This document shows, in pieces, positions 48,099 through 57,302 of a DNA stretch of 64,000 nt. The DNA comes from Thermosynechococcus vestitus BP-1 (GTDB lineage Bacteria > Cyanobacteriota > Cyanobacteriia > Thermosynechococcales > Thermosynechococcaceae), in NCBI RefSeq assembly GCF_000011345.1, contig NC_004113.1:434001-498000 (forward strand), read 5' to 3'. The position numbers and the translations under genes are program-made. The notes beneath the pieces were generated by a model, which was not told where the DNA came from, searched no databases, and saw only the letters and a program-made list of their open reading frames with translations. Position 1 is the first letter of the stretch; the number at the start of each line of letters is the position of its first letter.

Positions 48099-49712
48099 AT
48101 GATTCTCAGTCCCTTTGAACGCGCCGTTCTTGGCCAAGAGGCGGAAGCCCTGGTTGATCAGTTGTTAGAAATTGGGATTTCCCTCTCTGCCAGTCAATCC
48201 CTAGAGGAATTGCTGCATCTGATTCTCACGAAAAGTCGCCAAATCACTGCTAGCGATGCTGGCACGATTTTTCTAGTTCAGCGGGAACGGGCAGTGCTGG
48301 AATTCAAGGCAGCTCAAAACGATAGCGTCACCCTTCCTGAGCAAGTGCAGGACTATACCATACCCCTCACCGCCGATAGCTTGGTGGGCTATGCCGCTCT
48401 CACGGGGGAATCCCTAAATATTGCCGATGTGTATGCCCTCAAGGGGAGCGAGATGTACCAGTTCAATCGCTCTTTTGATGAAGCCCTCCACTATCGAACC
48501 TGTTCGGTGCTGGTGGTGCCGATGCAAAATATTAGCGGTGAGGTGATTGGCGTTCTGCAACTGATTAACCGCAAGCGATCGCCCGATACCCGGCTGAGAC
48601 CAGAAACCAGTGTGGCCCTCACCCAGCCCTATAGTCCTTGGGAAGAACATATTGTGCGATCGCTGGCCAGCCAAGCGGCGGTGATTATTGAGCGCAATCA
48701 TCTGCTCGAGAGTATTGAACAGCTCTTTGAGGGATTTATTACCGCTTCAGTTCAAGCCATTGAGACGCGAGATCCAGTCACCGCAGGGCATTCGGAACGG
48801 GTGGCAGCGCTGACGGTGCGCCTTGCTGAGATCACCAATGCCACCTCTAGGGGAGTCTTTCGCGATGTTTTCTTTAGCGATCGCCAGCTCCAGGAAATCC
48901 GCTATGCTGCTCTGCTCCACGATTTTGGCAAGGTGGGCGTGCCGGAGGCAATTCTCAACAAGCAAAAGAAATTCTACCCCGAACAGCTAGAGGTGATTCG
49001 CCAGCGCTTTGCCCTCGTCCGCCGCACCCTTGAAATGGAAACGGCTCAAGCCAAAGTCAATTATTTACTCTCCCATCCCCATCAGCCCCATACCCCACAA
49101 CAGCGGTGTCAGTCCTGTACTTTTTTACGAGACCTCGATCAGCAACTCCAGCAACAACTGCACACCCTAGAGGCCTACTGGCAGCTAATTGAGCAGGCCA
49201 ATGAGCCGCAAATTCTTGAGGAGGAACCCCTGGCTCAGCTTCAGGAATTGACCCAGTTTTATTACCGCGGCACTGATGGGGAACTCCATCCCCTGATCAC
49301 GGCCAGCGAACTGGAGCAACTCTTGGTGCGGCGGGGCAATCTCACCCAAGGGGAGCGGCGCATGATTGAAGCCCACGTCACCTATACCTACGAGTTTCTC
49401 TCGCGCATTCCTTGGACACCCCACCTGAAGAATGTGCCGATCATTGCCTATGGTCACCATGAGCGCTTAAATGGCAGTGGCTACCCCCGCGGTATTGGTG
49501 CCGCCGAAATTCCCCTACAAACCCAAATGCTGGCGATCGCGGATATTTACGATGCCCTGACCGCCAAGGATCGCCCCTACAAAAAGAGCCTACCTGTGGA
49601 TAGGGCCCTAGGGATTTTGTGGCAGGAGGCTAGGGAATTTAAGATTAATCCTGATCTGGTGGAACTCTTTGAGCAGCAGGAGGTCTTTCGGGTGCTGGGG
49701 CACCAGCGCTAG
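48099..49712 (+). CDS. GAF and HD-GYP domain protein (probable c-di-GMP phosphodiesterase)
   Basis: The 537-residue protein has a GAF domain (about 25-205) and then an HD-GYP domain starting at DPVTAGHSERVAALTVRLAEI. The metal motif is LLHDFGKVGVPEAIL, and HHERLNGSGYPRGI carries the GYP signature. Between the HD and HHE parts lies an unusually long insert (about 310-430) with CQSC and helical segments. HD-GYP enzymes split cyclic di-GMP to GMP. The end overlaps the CPBP protease gene by 4 bases. Confidence 0.86.
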   Translation: MILSPFERAVLGQEAEALVDQLLEIGISLSASQSLEELLHLILTKSRQITASDAGTIFLVQRERAVLEFKAAQNDSVTLPEQVQDYTIPLTADSLVGYAALTGESLNIADVYALKGSEMYQFNRSFDEALHYRTCSVLVVPMQNISGEVIGVLQLINRKRSPDTRLRPETSVALTQPYSPWEEHIVRSLASQAAVIIERNHLLESIEQLFEGFITASVQAIETRDPVTAGHSERVAALTVRLAEITNATSRGVFRDVFFSDRQLQEIRYAALLHDFGKVGVPEAILNKQKKFYPEQLEVIRQRFALVRRTLEMETAQAKVNYLLSHPHQPHTPQQRCQSCTFLRDLDQQLQQQLHTLEAYWQLIEQANEPQILEEEPLAQLQELTQFYYRGTDGELHPLITASELEQLLVRRGNLTQGERRMIEAHVTYTYEFLSRIPWTPHLKNVPIIAYGHHERLNGSGYPRGIGAAEIPLQTQMLAIADIYDALTAKDRPYKKSLPVDRALGILWQEAREFKINPDLVELFEQQEVFRVLGHQR

Positions 49713-50305
49713 GGTGGATCGGCGGACGATTGCAAAAACGAGAGTTTCCACAGCGTAGCTGCCAGCCAATTGGTACAGGTATGGGCAACGATCGCTAAGA
49801 GTAAATTATTCGTTGCCACAGCACTATAGGCAAAGAATCCGCCCACAAAGGTAGCCCACAGGGCATAGGGCCACTGCTGCCGCGATCCAGCGTGCAAAAT
49901 GCCAAAGCACGCAGAACTGCCAATAATCCCTGCCCAGTTGAGCCCCAAACTCGGTAGGAGCACCCCGCGAAAGAGCAGCTCTTCACTAAGGCCGGGCAGA
50001 ATGCCAATCCAAAATAGATCAGGCCACAGCAGTGGTGAAAGCACAAGTTTCAGGTAGGTATCTGAGGCGTGGCGGTAGGCCGGCCAGAGGCGATACAAAA
50101 TGGCGCCAATGCCGGTAATTCCTAGGCAGAGGGCAATGCCTAAAACCACTGCCCAGACATCCCAGCGCAGCGGCAGCAGTCCCCCAGAAAAGGGGGTAAA
50201 TAACCACACCCGCGCCAAAATCAGCCACAGGATGGCCGTTAACGCCATGGCCACTAAGACCTGTGTACGACTCAGAGGCTCATCGGGTAGGGGGGACTCC
50301 TCCAT
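49709..50305 (-). CDS. CPBP (CAAX-type) intramembrane protease
   Basis: The protein of about 198 residues has several membrane helices and the ABI/CPBP motifs EELLFRGVLLP, FGILHAGSRQ and VAHTCTNWLAA, which form the putative metalloprotease site. The function in cyanobacteria is not defined. ATG 50305 (MEESPLPDEPLS) is used; the longer frame to 50332 overlaps the end of the ferredoxin gene. Confidence 0.85.
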   Translation of the reverse strand: MEESPLPDEPLSRTQVLVAMALTAILWLILARVWLFTPFSGGLLPLRWDVWAVVLGIALCLGITGIGAILYRLWPAYRHASDTYLKLVLSPLLWPDLFWIGILPGLSEELLFRGVLLPSLGLNWAGIIGSSACFGILHAGSRQQWPYALWATFVGGFFAYSAVATNNLLLAIVAHTCTNWLAATLWKLSFLQSSADPP

Positions 50306-50309
50306 AGGT

Positions 50310-50636
50310 CTACGCTTTCTGGAACTGACCAAATTGGAAGTTATAGACCTCCTCCTCTTTTTCAGAGATCAATTTCAAATCTGAGCAAGGGCGGGCCACA
50401 CAGAGGAGGACATAGCCTTTTTCCCGCAGTTCGGGACTCAGCCCCATTGCATCTCCGTGATCCACGGTACCCTCCTGAATTTGGGCCGCACAGGTGGTAC
50501 ATACCCCGGCATTGCAGGAACTCGGAAGATCAATTCCGGCAGCGGTGGCCGATCGCAGGAGGGGTTTATCGGCACTGGCTTCAAAAGTGTAGGTTTGTCC
50601 TTGGTGCAGAATCTCAACACGAAAGGTTTGGGTCAT
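50310..50636 (-). CDS. Plant-type [2Fe-2S] ferredoxin
   Basis: The 108-residue protein has the cluster ligands in SSCNAGVCTTCAAQI and the fourth cysteine in YVLLCVARPCSDL. The CNAGVC form differs from the CRAGAC of the main photosynthetic ferredoxin, and the C-terminus is extended by 10 residues. This is one of the minor ferredoxins of cyanobacteria; its partner is not known. It lies upstream of the CPBP gene on the same strand. Confidence 0.88.
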   Translation of the reverse strand: MTQTFRVEILHQGQTYTFEASADKPLLRSATAAGIDLPSSCNAGVCTTCAAQIQEGTVDHGDAMGLSPELREKGYVLLCVARPCSDLKLISEKEEEVYNFQFGQFQKA

Positions 50637-50678
50637 TCTGGCAGTGAGCTATGACGCAACATCTTCCCTATTATCCCC

Positions 50679-51119
50679 CTAATCCTCGCGATCGCTGGCT
50701 TCCTCGGGGGCAGACTTCAACCATGCCGGCAAAGGATCAGGAATCGGCACACGCTGGCGGTGGGGCAGTTGCAGGCACATGTGTTGCGTCTGGGCAATGG
50801 CTACCCGATCCCCCCCTTCGTTGTAGAGAGTATAGGTCAGTTGAAAACGGCTAGTATCCAGTCTTTGGGGGTCAATGGTCACCCGCAGGCGATCGCCACA
50901 GTAGAGGGGTTTCAAAAACCGTATCTGCGCCTCCGTAATCGGCACAATGAGGCCACTGTTGCTGAAAAATTGCCGCAGATCTACCCCCAATTGGGCAAGG
51001 GCATCCTCATAGGCCTCATGGCAAAACCGCAGCAGATTGGCAAAGTAGACTACCCCAGCCGCATCGGTATCGGCAAAATGAACTGTGCGCTGATAGTCGC
51101 GCAGGGGTGTTGGATTCAT
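50679..51119 (-). CDS. Hotdog thioesterase, probable 1,4-dihydroxy-2-naphthoyl-CoA hydrolase
   Basis: The 146-residue 4HBT-type protein has HFADTDAAGVVYFANLLRFCHEAYEDAL in two adjoining motifs, with the catalytic Asp in DTDAAG. Cyanobacterial members of this group release DHNA for phylloquinone synthesis, which serves photosystem I. That is the best fit, but other acyl-CoA substrates are possible. A motif copy lies about 90 bases upstream of the ATG at 51119. Confidence 0.8.
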   Translation of the reverse strand: MNPTPLRDYQRTVHFADTDAAGVVYFANLLRFCHEAYEDALAQLGVDLRQFFSNSGLIVPITEAQIRFLKPLYCGDRLRVTIDPQRLDTSRFQLTYTLYNEGGDRVAIAQTQHMCLQLPHRQRVPIPDPLPAWLKSAPEEASDRED

Positions 51120-51206
51120 CTATCGTCCTTCCATTGCCATCCCATAGGGTTGTCCAACACAAGCCATGGGCAAAAACGCGCCACAGCATTTGTTGTTAAT
51201 ATAGGA

Positions 51207-51220
51207 TACAGCTCTTTTGC
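51207..51220 (-). repeat. Intergenic motif copy 6
   Basis: The minus strand reads GCAAAAGAGCTGTA, one mismatch from the core, upstream of the thioesterase gene. Confidence 0.35.
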
Positions 51221-51243
51221 AACCAATTCCCATCCCTAAACCG

Positions 51244-52293
51244 ATGAGTAACAAAGGCAGTTCTGATCTGCGACTTCTTTTAAGCACGCTGGTGATCAGT
51301 GGCTTAGTCGCAGGACTGGCCTATTGGCAACTCAGTCAACACTGGACCCGCTCCCCCGATCAAAACGCTGGCTCCCCCCTCCACACCCCAACCTCAAAGT
51401 GGCAAAAAATTGCCCTCGCGATGACCCTGCGGGGCCATGAAGATGAGGTGAACGCGATCGCCCTGAGTCCCGATGGCAATTTCCTCGTCAGTGCTGGCGA
51501 CGATCGCAGGCTGTACTTCTGGAACTTGGCTACGGGAACTGCCCTAGGACAAGCCAAAGGTCACACCGACTGGATCTATGCCCTGGTGATGACTCCCGAT
51601 GGTCAGACGGTGATTAGCGGCAGTAAAGACAAAACCATCAAACTATGGGGGGTGGGCGATCGCCAACTCCAAGCCACCCTCAGTGGCCACCAAGATTTTG
51701 TGAATGGCTTAGCCCTCAGTCCCGACGGTCGCACCCTTGCCAGTGCCAGCTATGATCACACCGTCAAACTGTGGAATGTTCCCAGCCGTCAGGAAATTAC
51801 TACGCTCAAAGCAAATGAGGGCATCATGCTCAGCGTCGCCATTAGTCGAGATGGGCGTTTTTTAGCCACGGGTGGCGTGGATAAACTCATCCGCATTTGG
51901 GATTTGCCCTCCCGCCGACTCCTGCGCACCCTGGAAGGACACACCAGTGATGTCAATAGCCTCGCCTTCACCCCCGACAGCAGCCAACTGGTCAGTGGCA
52001 GTGACAAAGATGGTATAAAACTTTGGAACCTGACCACAGGAGAACTGCAGCAACAGTTTGGCACTGAGGGCGGGCAGGTCTTTAGTGTGGCAGTGAGTCC
52101 CGACGGCAGCACCCTTGCCAGTGGTCACGGCGATCAAACTGTCAAACTTTGGTCCCTCTCTGGTCAGTTATTGCGGAACCTCAAGGGACACTCTGGCGCT
52201 GTCTACAGTGTCGTCTTTGGTCAGGATCAACTGATCTCCGCCAGTGAAGACAAAACCATCAAAGTGTGGCGTCTTTTTCCCGAAACCCCATAG
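51244..52293 (+). CDS. Membrane-anchored WD40-repeat protein
   Basis: The 349-residue protein has an N-terminal membrane helix (about 8-28, LLLSTLVISGLVAGLAYW). Seven WD40 blades follow, ending in pairs such as KLWNV, RIWDL, KLWNL, KLWSL and KVWRL. It should form a beta propeller outside the cytoplasmic membrane or in the thylakoid lumen and act as a protein-binding platform; the partner is unknown. ATG 51244 (MSNKGSSDLRLLL) is preferred to the frame start at 51217. Confidence 0.82.
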   Translation: MSNKGSSDLRLLLSTLVISGLVAGLAYWQLSQHWTRSPDQNAGSPLHTPTSKWQKIALAMTLRGHEDEVNAIALSPDGNFLVSAGDDRRLYFWNLATGTALGQAKGHTDWIYALVMTPDGQTVISGSKDKTIKLWGVGDRQLQATLSGHQDFVNGLALSPDGRTLASASYDHTVKLWNVPSRQEITTLKANEGIMLSVAISRDGRFLATGGVDKLIRIWDLPSRRLLRTLEGHTSDVNSLAFTPDSSQLVSGSDKDGIKLWNLTTGELQQQFGTEGGQVFSVAVSPDGSTLASGHGDQTVKLWSLSGQLLRNLKGHSGAVYSVVFGQDQLISASEDKTIKVWRLFPETP

Positions 52294-52320
52294 AGAACTC
52301 GCGGGCCTCACCTACGGCAC

Positions 52321-52353
52321 AAAAAACGGCTAAGATCCCCAAGAATCTTAGCC
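52321..52353 (-). terminator. Terminator of sufB
   Basis: On the minus strand GGCTAAGAT-TCTTGGGG-ATCTTAGCC forms a perfect 9-bp stem followed by GTTTTTT. It lies between the convergent sufB and WD40 genes, 26 bases after the sufB stop. Confidence 0.85.
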
Positions 52354-52378
52354 ACTGAGAACAACGGCTGGAATTTTT

Positions 52379-53815
52379 TTAGCCCACACTTCCCTCTAGC
52401 TTCAGGCTCAGCAGGCGATCGGCCTCGACTGCAAATTCCATCGGCAATTGATTAAAGACATCGCGACAGAAGCCACTAATCATCATTGAGACGGCATCTT
52501 CAGCGGAAATTCCCCGCTGGGCAAAGTAGAAGAGTTGATCTTCACCAATTTTCGATGTCGAAGCCTCATGCTCCACCTGGGCAGTGGGGTTTTGCACCTG
52601 AATATAGGGGAAGGTATTGGCAGCGGCCGTATCCCCAATGAGCATCGAATCGCATTGGGAGTAGTTGCGTGCCCCTGTGGCCTTGGGGCCAATTTTCACC
52701 AGACCGCGATAGCTATTTTGGGAGTGGCCGGCCGAAATGCCCTTAGAGACAATCCTGCTGCGGGTATTTTTCCCAATGTGGATCATCTTCGTGCCCGTGT
52801 CCGCCTGTTGGTAGTGATTGGTGAGGGCAACGGAGTAAAATTCTCCCACGGAGTTATCCCCCACCAAGACACAACTGGGGTATTTCCAAGTAATGGCAGA
52901 ACCCGTCTCCACCTGTGTCCAGGAAATCTTGGAATTGCGGCCGAGGCAGAGTCCCCGCTTCGTCACAAAGTTGTAAATGCCCCCTTTGCCATTTTCATCG
53001 CCGGCATACCAGTTTTGCACAGTGGAGTATTTGATTTCGGCATTGTCCAGAGCCACCAGCTCCACCACTGCCGCATGGAGTTGATTGGTGTCAAACATGG
53101 GAGCAGTACAACCCTCAAGATAGCTCACGTAGCTCCCGGCATCGGCAATGATCAGGGTGCGCTCAAACTGACCCGACTCACCGTTATTGATGCGGAAATA
53201 GGTGGATAGCTCCATTGGACAGCGGGTATTCTTGGGAACATAGACGAAGGAGCCATCGGAAAAAACTGCGGAGTTCAAGGCAGCATAGAAATTATCGCCA
53301 ATGGGAACAACACTGCCTAAGTATTTCTGCACTAACTCGGGATAGTCCTGGAGCGCTTCAGAAATGGAGCAAAAAATGATCCCCTGCTTGGCCAACTCCT
53401 CGCGGAAGGTGGTGGCCACTGACACACTATCGAAAATGGCATCTACGGCTACATTGGTGAGCCGCTTTTGCTCTGAAAGGGGAATCCCTAGTTTTTCAAA
53501 GGTTTCCAGCAGAACGGGATCTACTTCATCCAAGCTTTTTAGCTTTTCCTTCTGTTTCGGAGCTGAGTAATAGACGATGTCTTGATAATTGATGGGGGGA
53601 TAGCTCACCCGTGGCCATTGGGGCTCGCTCATCTTCAGCCATTGACGATAGGCACGCAGGCGAAACTCCAGCATGAACTCTGGCTCGTTCTTCTTGGCGG
53701 AGATGAGGCGAATAATGTCCTCGTTGAGACCTTTGGGAATGGTTTCCGTCTCAATGGGGGTGACAAAGCCGTATTTGTAGGGCTGATTGACGAGGGATTG
53801 TACCGTTGCCGACAT
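52379..53815 (-). CDS. sufB: Fe-S cluster assembly scaffold protein SufB
   Basis: The 478-residue protein has the SufB pattern: [59 protein letters not shown] and [17 protein letters not shown]. With SufC and SufD it builds Fe-S clusters in the main cyanobacterial system, needed for photosystem I. It is divergent from sufR. No sufC, sufD or sufS follows; a terminator comes at once, so here sufB is transcribed alone. Confidence 0.95.
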   Translation of the reverse strand: MSATVQSLVNQPYKYGFVTPIETETIPKGLNEDIIRLISAKKNEPEFMLEFRLRAYRQWLKMSEPQWPRVSYPPINYQDIVYYSAPKQKEKLKSLDEVDPVLLETFEKLGIPLSEQKRLTNVAVDAIFDSVSVATTFREELAKQGIIFCSISEALQDYPELVQKYLGSVVPIGDNFYAALNSAVFSDGSFVYVPKNTRCPMELSTYFRINNGESGQFERTLIIADAGSYVSYLEGCTAPMFDTNQLHAAVVELVALDNAEIKYSTVQNWYAGDENGKGGIYNFVTKRGLCLGRNSKISWTQVETGSAITWKYPSCVLVGDNSVGEFYSVALTNHYQQADTGTKMIHIGKNTRSRIVSKGISAGHSQNSYRGLVKIGPKATGARNYSQCDSMLIGDTAAANTFPYIQVQNPTAQVEHEASTSKIGEDQLFYFAQRGISAEDAVSMMISGFCRDVFNQLPMEFAVEADRLLSLKLEGSVG

Positions 53816-53874
53816 CGAGTGTTCTCTTGGGTGAAGGAATGGCCAAAATTTAGCAAAATTTAGAGTATATTAAG

Positions 53875-53888
53875 CAACGAGATGGTTG
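53875..53888. promoter_or_regulatory. SufR operator 1 (CAAC-N6-GTTG)
   Basis: CAAC-GAGATG-GTTG matches the inverted repeat bound by SufR in Synechocystis. It lies 60 bases upstream of the sufB ATG. Confidence 0.82.
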
Positions 53889-53912
53889 CTTTATCTCTTA
53901 GGACTAATTTAG

Positions 53913-53926
53913 CAACAAAACGGTTG
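53913..53926. promoter_or_regulatory. SufR operator 2 (CAAC-N6-GTTG)
   Basis: CAAC-AAAACG-GTTG is the second copy, 21 bases upstream of the sufR start at 53948. The pair allows repression of both divergent genes. Confidence 0.82.
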
Positions 53927-53947
53927 TTTTAGTCAAGGGGGCGTTGT

Positions 53948-54607
53948 GTGACGCTCACATCGGATACTAAACAGGACATCTTACACTGCCTTCTCCGCGA
54001 CGGTCACCTCAGTGCTCAGGAGTTGGCGGCTCAACTGGCAATTAGTCCCCAGGCGGTGCGCCGGCATCTCAAGGATCTAGAGGCGGAGCAACTAGTGACC
54101 TATAAAGTCCTGTCGGGTACGGTGGGCCGTCCCCAATACCGTTACACGATTAGTGAGGCGGGACGCGAAGAGCTGCGGCAACTGCAACTGCGCCAACAGG
54201 CCACTCATCCCAAGGGTTTTGCCCTTGAACTCTTGGAATCCGTAGCAGCAACCCTTGGTCCAGAGCAGATGCAGGATGTATTGCAGGCAGCTTGGCAACG
54301 CAAGGCACTCGCCTATCGCGAGCAAATGGGCAGCGGCACGTTGGCGGAACGCTTAGCGCGGCTGGTGGCACTGCGGCAACAGGAAGGCTATATGGCCGAG
54401 TTTTACCCCGTGAGTGAGCCGAAAGGTGCCTATTTGTTGACGGAGTACAATTGTGCGATTTCCGCCGTTGCGCAGTCTTTTCCCACGGTCTGTCATCATG
54501 AGTTAGAGATGTTTGCGATCGCCCTCGGGGATTGTGCTGTCGAGCGCACCCATTGGCTGGTGGATGGTGAACATCGTTGCGGTTATCTTATTCGTCCCTT
54601 GAAGTAG
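53948..54607 (+). CDS. sufR: SufR transcriptional repressor of suf genes
   Basis: The 219-residue DeoR/ArsR-like regulator has an N-terminal helix-turn-helix (LSAQELAAQLAISPQAVRRHLKDL). The C-terminal cysteines are in YNCAISAVAQ, FPTVCHHELEMF, ALGDCAVE and EHRCGYLI and can hold a 4Fe-4S cluster. With its cluster it represses sufB and itself; iron or redox stress relieves this. GTG 53948 is the start. The hydrolase gene begins 1 base after the stop codon. Confidence 0.95.
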   Translation: MTLTSDTKQDILHCLLRDGHLSAQELAAQLAISPQAVRRHLKDLEAEQLVTYKVLSGTVGRPQYRYTISEAGREELRQLQLRQQATHPKGFALELLESVAATLGPEQMQDVLQAAWQRKALAYREQMGSGTLAERLARLVALRQQEGYMAEFYPVSEPKGAYLLTEYNCAISAVAQSFPTVCHHELEMFAIALGDCAVERTHWLVDGEHRCGYLIRPLK

Positions 54608-54608
54608 C

Positions 54609-55487
54609 ATGGCTTTTTGTCCCCCCACTTTTGTCCAGCAGAGCCTCACTACAGCAATGGGCCGTATGGTCTATTACACCCCCAGCGATCGCTACTGGGG
54701 TCCGGTGCAATCGCGACCTCCCCTCGTCTTTCTCCACAGTTTGGGGGGTGGCTCTAGCCACTATGAATGGTCGCAGGTGTATCCTGCCTTTGCACCGCAT
54801 TACCGCGTTATTGCCCCGGATCTCATTGGTTGGGGGGAGTCCGATCATCCTGCCCGCGACTACACCAGCAGCGACTACTGGTTAATGATTGCGGAACTGC
54901 TGCGAATGCTGGGAACGCCCGTTACCGTTGTCGCCTCCTCCTTGACGGCAGGGATTGTTGTCCGGTTGGCGATTCAGCAACCCCATCTCTTTGGGCGTTT
55001 GTGTCTGGTCTGCCCCAGTGGGTTCAATGACTTTGGGGAAAACCAAGGACAGGCGATCGCCAATGCCCTCCTGAGTGTACCGATCCTGGATCGCCTCATC
55101 TACACCCTGGCTGCCGCTAACCCCTTGGCGGTGCGCAACTTCCTCACCCAGTTTATTTTTGCTGATCCGCAACGGCTGCGCTCGGAAACCGTTGAAGCCT
55201 ACCTGGATGCCGCCTGTCGTCCCAATGCCGAATGGGCAGCTCTGGCGACCCTGAAGGGAAATCTCTCCTTTGATCTTAGCCAGTATTTACCCCAATTAAC
55301 TATCCCTACGGTCATTCTCTGGGGAGAAAAGGCAAAGCTCACGCCCCTCTCCCTTGGTGAGCGACTCTATGCCACCGCCCGCGATCGCCTGCAACAGTTT
55401 CGAATCATCCCCAAGGCAGGGGTCTTACCCCATCTGGAGCAACCCGAATGGATGATTTACAGCCTGCGGCGCGATTTCTTGGTTTGA
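54609..55487 (+). CDS. Alpha/beta hydrolase
   Basis: The 292-residue protein has the fold signs LVFLHSLGGGSSHYEW (oxyanion region), VIAPDLIGWGESDHP and a C-terminal His in VLPHLEQPEW. The nucleophile elbow is VVASSLTAG instead of the usual GxSxG, as in many cyanobacterial and plant members. The substrate is unknown. It directly follows sufR, and the pair may be cotranscribed. Confidence 0.8.
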   Translation: MAFCPPTFVQQSLTTAMGRMVYYTPSDRYWGPVQSRPPLVFLHSLGGGSSHYEWSQVYPAFAPHYRVIAPDLIGWGESDHPARDYTSSDYWLMIAELLRMLGTPVTVVASSLTAGIVVRLAIQQPHLFGRLCLVCPSGFNDFGENQGQAIANALLSVPILDRLIYTLAAANPLAVRNFLTQFIFADPQRLRSETVEAYLDAACRPNAEWAALATLKGNLSFDLSQYLPQLTIPTVILWGEKAKLTPLSLGERLYATARDRLQQFRIIPKAGVLPHLEQPEWMIYSLRRDFLV

Positions 55488-55537
55488 GCGGTCCCCGATA
55501 CAGGTATCCTAGAAGTATTGCTTGAAATGTGGGTGCA

Positions 55538-55879
55538 ATGGCAGAAATTCAATTTATCCGTGGCATTAATGAAGAAGTCGTGCCTGATGTCCGTTTGACA
55601 CGGGCACGGGATGGCAGCAGTGGTCAGGCCATGTTTTACTTCGATAACCCCAAAATTGTCCAAGAGGGCAATCTGGAGGTCACGGGGATGTACATGGTGG
55701 ACGAAGAAGGGGAAATTGTGACCCGTGATGTCAATGCCAAGTTCATTAACGGCCAGCCCGTTGCCATTGAGGCCACCTATACTATGCGTAGTCCCCAAGA
55801 GTGGGATCGCTTTATTCGCTTTATGGATCGCTACGCCGCCAGCCATGGCCTTGGCTTTCAGAAGTCTGAGAACTCTTGA
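55538..55879 (+). CDS. psb28: Photosystem II assembly factor Psb28
   Basis: The 113-residue protein [20 protein letters not shown] has the Psb28 signatures [33 protein letters not shown] and [13 protein letters not shown]. Psb28 binds the cytoplasmic face of photosystem II assembly intermediates near CP47 and D2. ATG 55538 gives the family length. It is not in an operon with other psb genes. Confidence 0.95.
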   Translation: MAEIQFIRGINEEVVPDVRLTRARDGSSGQAMFYFDNPKIVQEGNLEVTGMYMVDEEGEIVTRDVNAKFINGQPVAIEATYTMRSPQEWDRFIRFMDRYAASHGLGFQKSENS

Positions 55880-56000
55880 TCGCCACTGGATCGGGTGCCG
55901 ATTCAAAAAGATTGTGCTAGCTTAAAATTACGATGCTTTTTGGTCTTTATTCAGGACACAGCGCATCGACAAGTTCTATAGCGATACAGTAGGGACATCA

Positions 56001-56129
56001 ATGGATTATCTAGAGAGCCTGCTTGACACCCTCAAATCGTGGTTAAAAAAATTATTGGAACTGTTAGGTGGTGCTGAACCCACCCCTGAACTGGAGCCGA
56101 TTCCGATTCCCGTGCGCGATCGCCAATAA
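56001..56129 (+). CDS. Very small amphipathic protein, unknown function
   Basis: An ATG at 56001 opens 42 codons: MDYLESLLDTLKSWLKKLLE, then a Pro/Glu-rich end LEPIPIPVRDRQ and TAA. The first half is an amphipathic or membrane-surface helix. A -10-like TACAGT lies about 10 bases upstream of the ATG, but no clear ribosome site. It could be a small subunit of a photosynthetic or NDH complex; this is speculation. I do not recognise it. Confidence 0.45.
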   Translation: MDYLESLLDTLKSWLKKLLELLGGAEPTPELEPIPIPVRDRQ

Positions 56130-56177
56130 AGCAACGGTACTCAACAGCATGGAGTTGCTGGAACGGTTAGGTGAAGC

Positions 56178-56630
56178 TTGGCCTCTCATATTCTGGTGCT
56201 TCATGGCCCCAACTTGAACCTATTAGGGCAACGGGAGCCGGGGATCTATGGGACTGTAACCCTCGCGAGCATCAACCAATCCTTGGAAGCCTTGGCGCAG
56301 GAGTTGGGGGTCACTATTGAGTGCCTCCAGTCCAATCATGAAGGGGTTTTAGTAGATGCGATTCAGGGGGCCCTGGGACGTGCCCAAGGCATTTTAATTA
56401 ACCCCGCAGCCTATACCCACACCAGCGTTGCTTTGCGAGATGCAATTGCTGCGGTTGCCCTCCCAACCGTTGAGGTTCACCTGAGTAATATTCATCAGCG
56501 GGAAGCGTTTCGCCATCATTCCTACATTGCCCCGGTGGCAATCGGTCAAATTGCTGGCTTTGGTGCCGACAGTTATCTTTTAGGTCTGCGGGCACTGGTG
56601 AATTATTTACAGCAAAAGGCTAATTCTTAG
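56178..56630 (+). CDS. aroQ: 3-Dehydroquinate dehydratase, type II
   Basis: The 150-residue shikimate-pathway enzyme has the signature [20 protein letters not shown] with the catalytic Tyr, [12 protein letters not shown] and [17 protein letters not shown]. It forms a dodecamer in the family. The start is TTG 56178 ([12 protein letters not shown]). It is convergent with the HAD phosphatase gene and overlaps it by 11 bases. Confidence 0.95.
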   Translation: MASHILVLHGPNLNLLGQREPGIYGTVTLASINQSLEALAQELGVTIECLQSNHEGVLVDAIQGALGRAQGILINPAAYTHTSVALRDAIAAVALPTVEVHLSNIHQREAFRHHSYIAPVAIGQIAGFGADSYLLGLRALVNYLQQKANS

Positions 56631-57159
56631 CAGGGGGCGCGATCGCCAGCGGCGTTCCCAACTGTCGTGCCAGCCAAAACTCCATATTGCGTACCCACGA
56701 CTTACCATCAAGGCGCTTGACGACAACAGGTTGCACCAAAATCGTGAACATCCCCAAGCGATTGCCGGCGAGAATATCCGTAAACAGGCGATCGCCCACC
56801 ATGGCCACCTGATCGTAGGGTAAATTCATCGCTTGCACCGCCTGCCGAATCTTGCGCCGAGAGGGCTTACCCGCCCCCACCAAAAAGGGTAACTCCACCT
56901 GCTGGGCAATGCGTTCAATGCGGCGATGGTTCCAGTTATTGCTCACTAGCCAGATCGGCATTTCATGCTTGATTTCCAGTAGCCACGCCAGAATGTGTGG
57001 CGGTAGAGCCGCATCCCAGGTGGGGAGCAGCGTATCATCTACATCCAGCACCATGCCCCGCAGGTGATATGTTGCCAACAGACTGGGGCGCAACTGTTCA
57101 ATGGTGGTTTCAAGAATTAAATCCGGTTGCAGCAGTGCTGCCAGAGACCCAGCGGCCAT
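56620..57159 (-). CDS. YqeG-family HAD IIIA phosphatase
   Basis: The 179-residue protein has the HAD motif LDVDDTLLP (catalytic Asp pair), WLVSNN and [17 protein letters not shown]. This family includes a mitochondrial phosphatidylglycerophosphate phosphatase, so a role in phosphatidylglycerol synthesis, a lipid vital for photosystems, is possible. The substrate is not shown by sequence. Confidence 0.85.
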   Translation of the reverse strand: MAAGSLAALLQPDLILETTIEQLRPSLLATYHLRGMVLDVDDTLLPTWDAALPPHILAWLLEIKHEMPIWLVSNNWNHRRIERIAQQVELPFLVGAGKPSRRKIRQAVQAMNLPYDQVAMVGDRLFTDILAGNRLGMFTILVQPVVVKRLDGKSWVRNMEFWLARQLGTPLAIAPPAKN

Positions 57160-57302
57160 TGAAAACGCAAATCATGAACAAGAAACTTCTGACAGACTAT
57201 CACGATTCTAGGGAAGAGTGGGCACTACAAAAATCTTCTCCGCTGTTACTCCAACAATAAAGAATATGTTACCATCTGAGAGAATGCCGCGCGTCAACGG
57301 AT

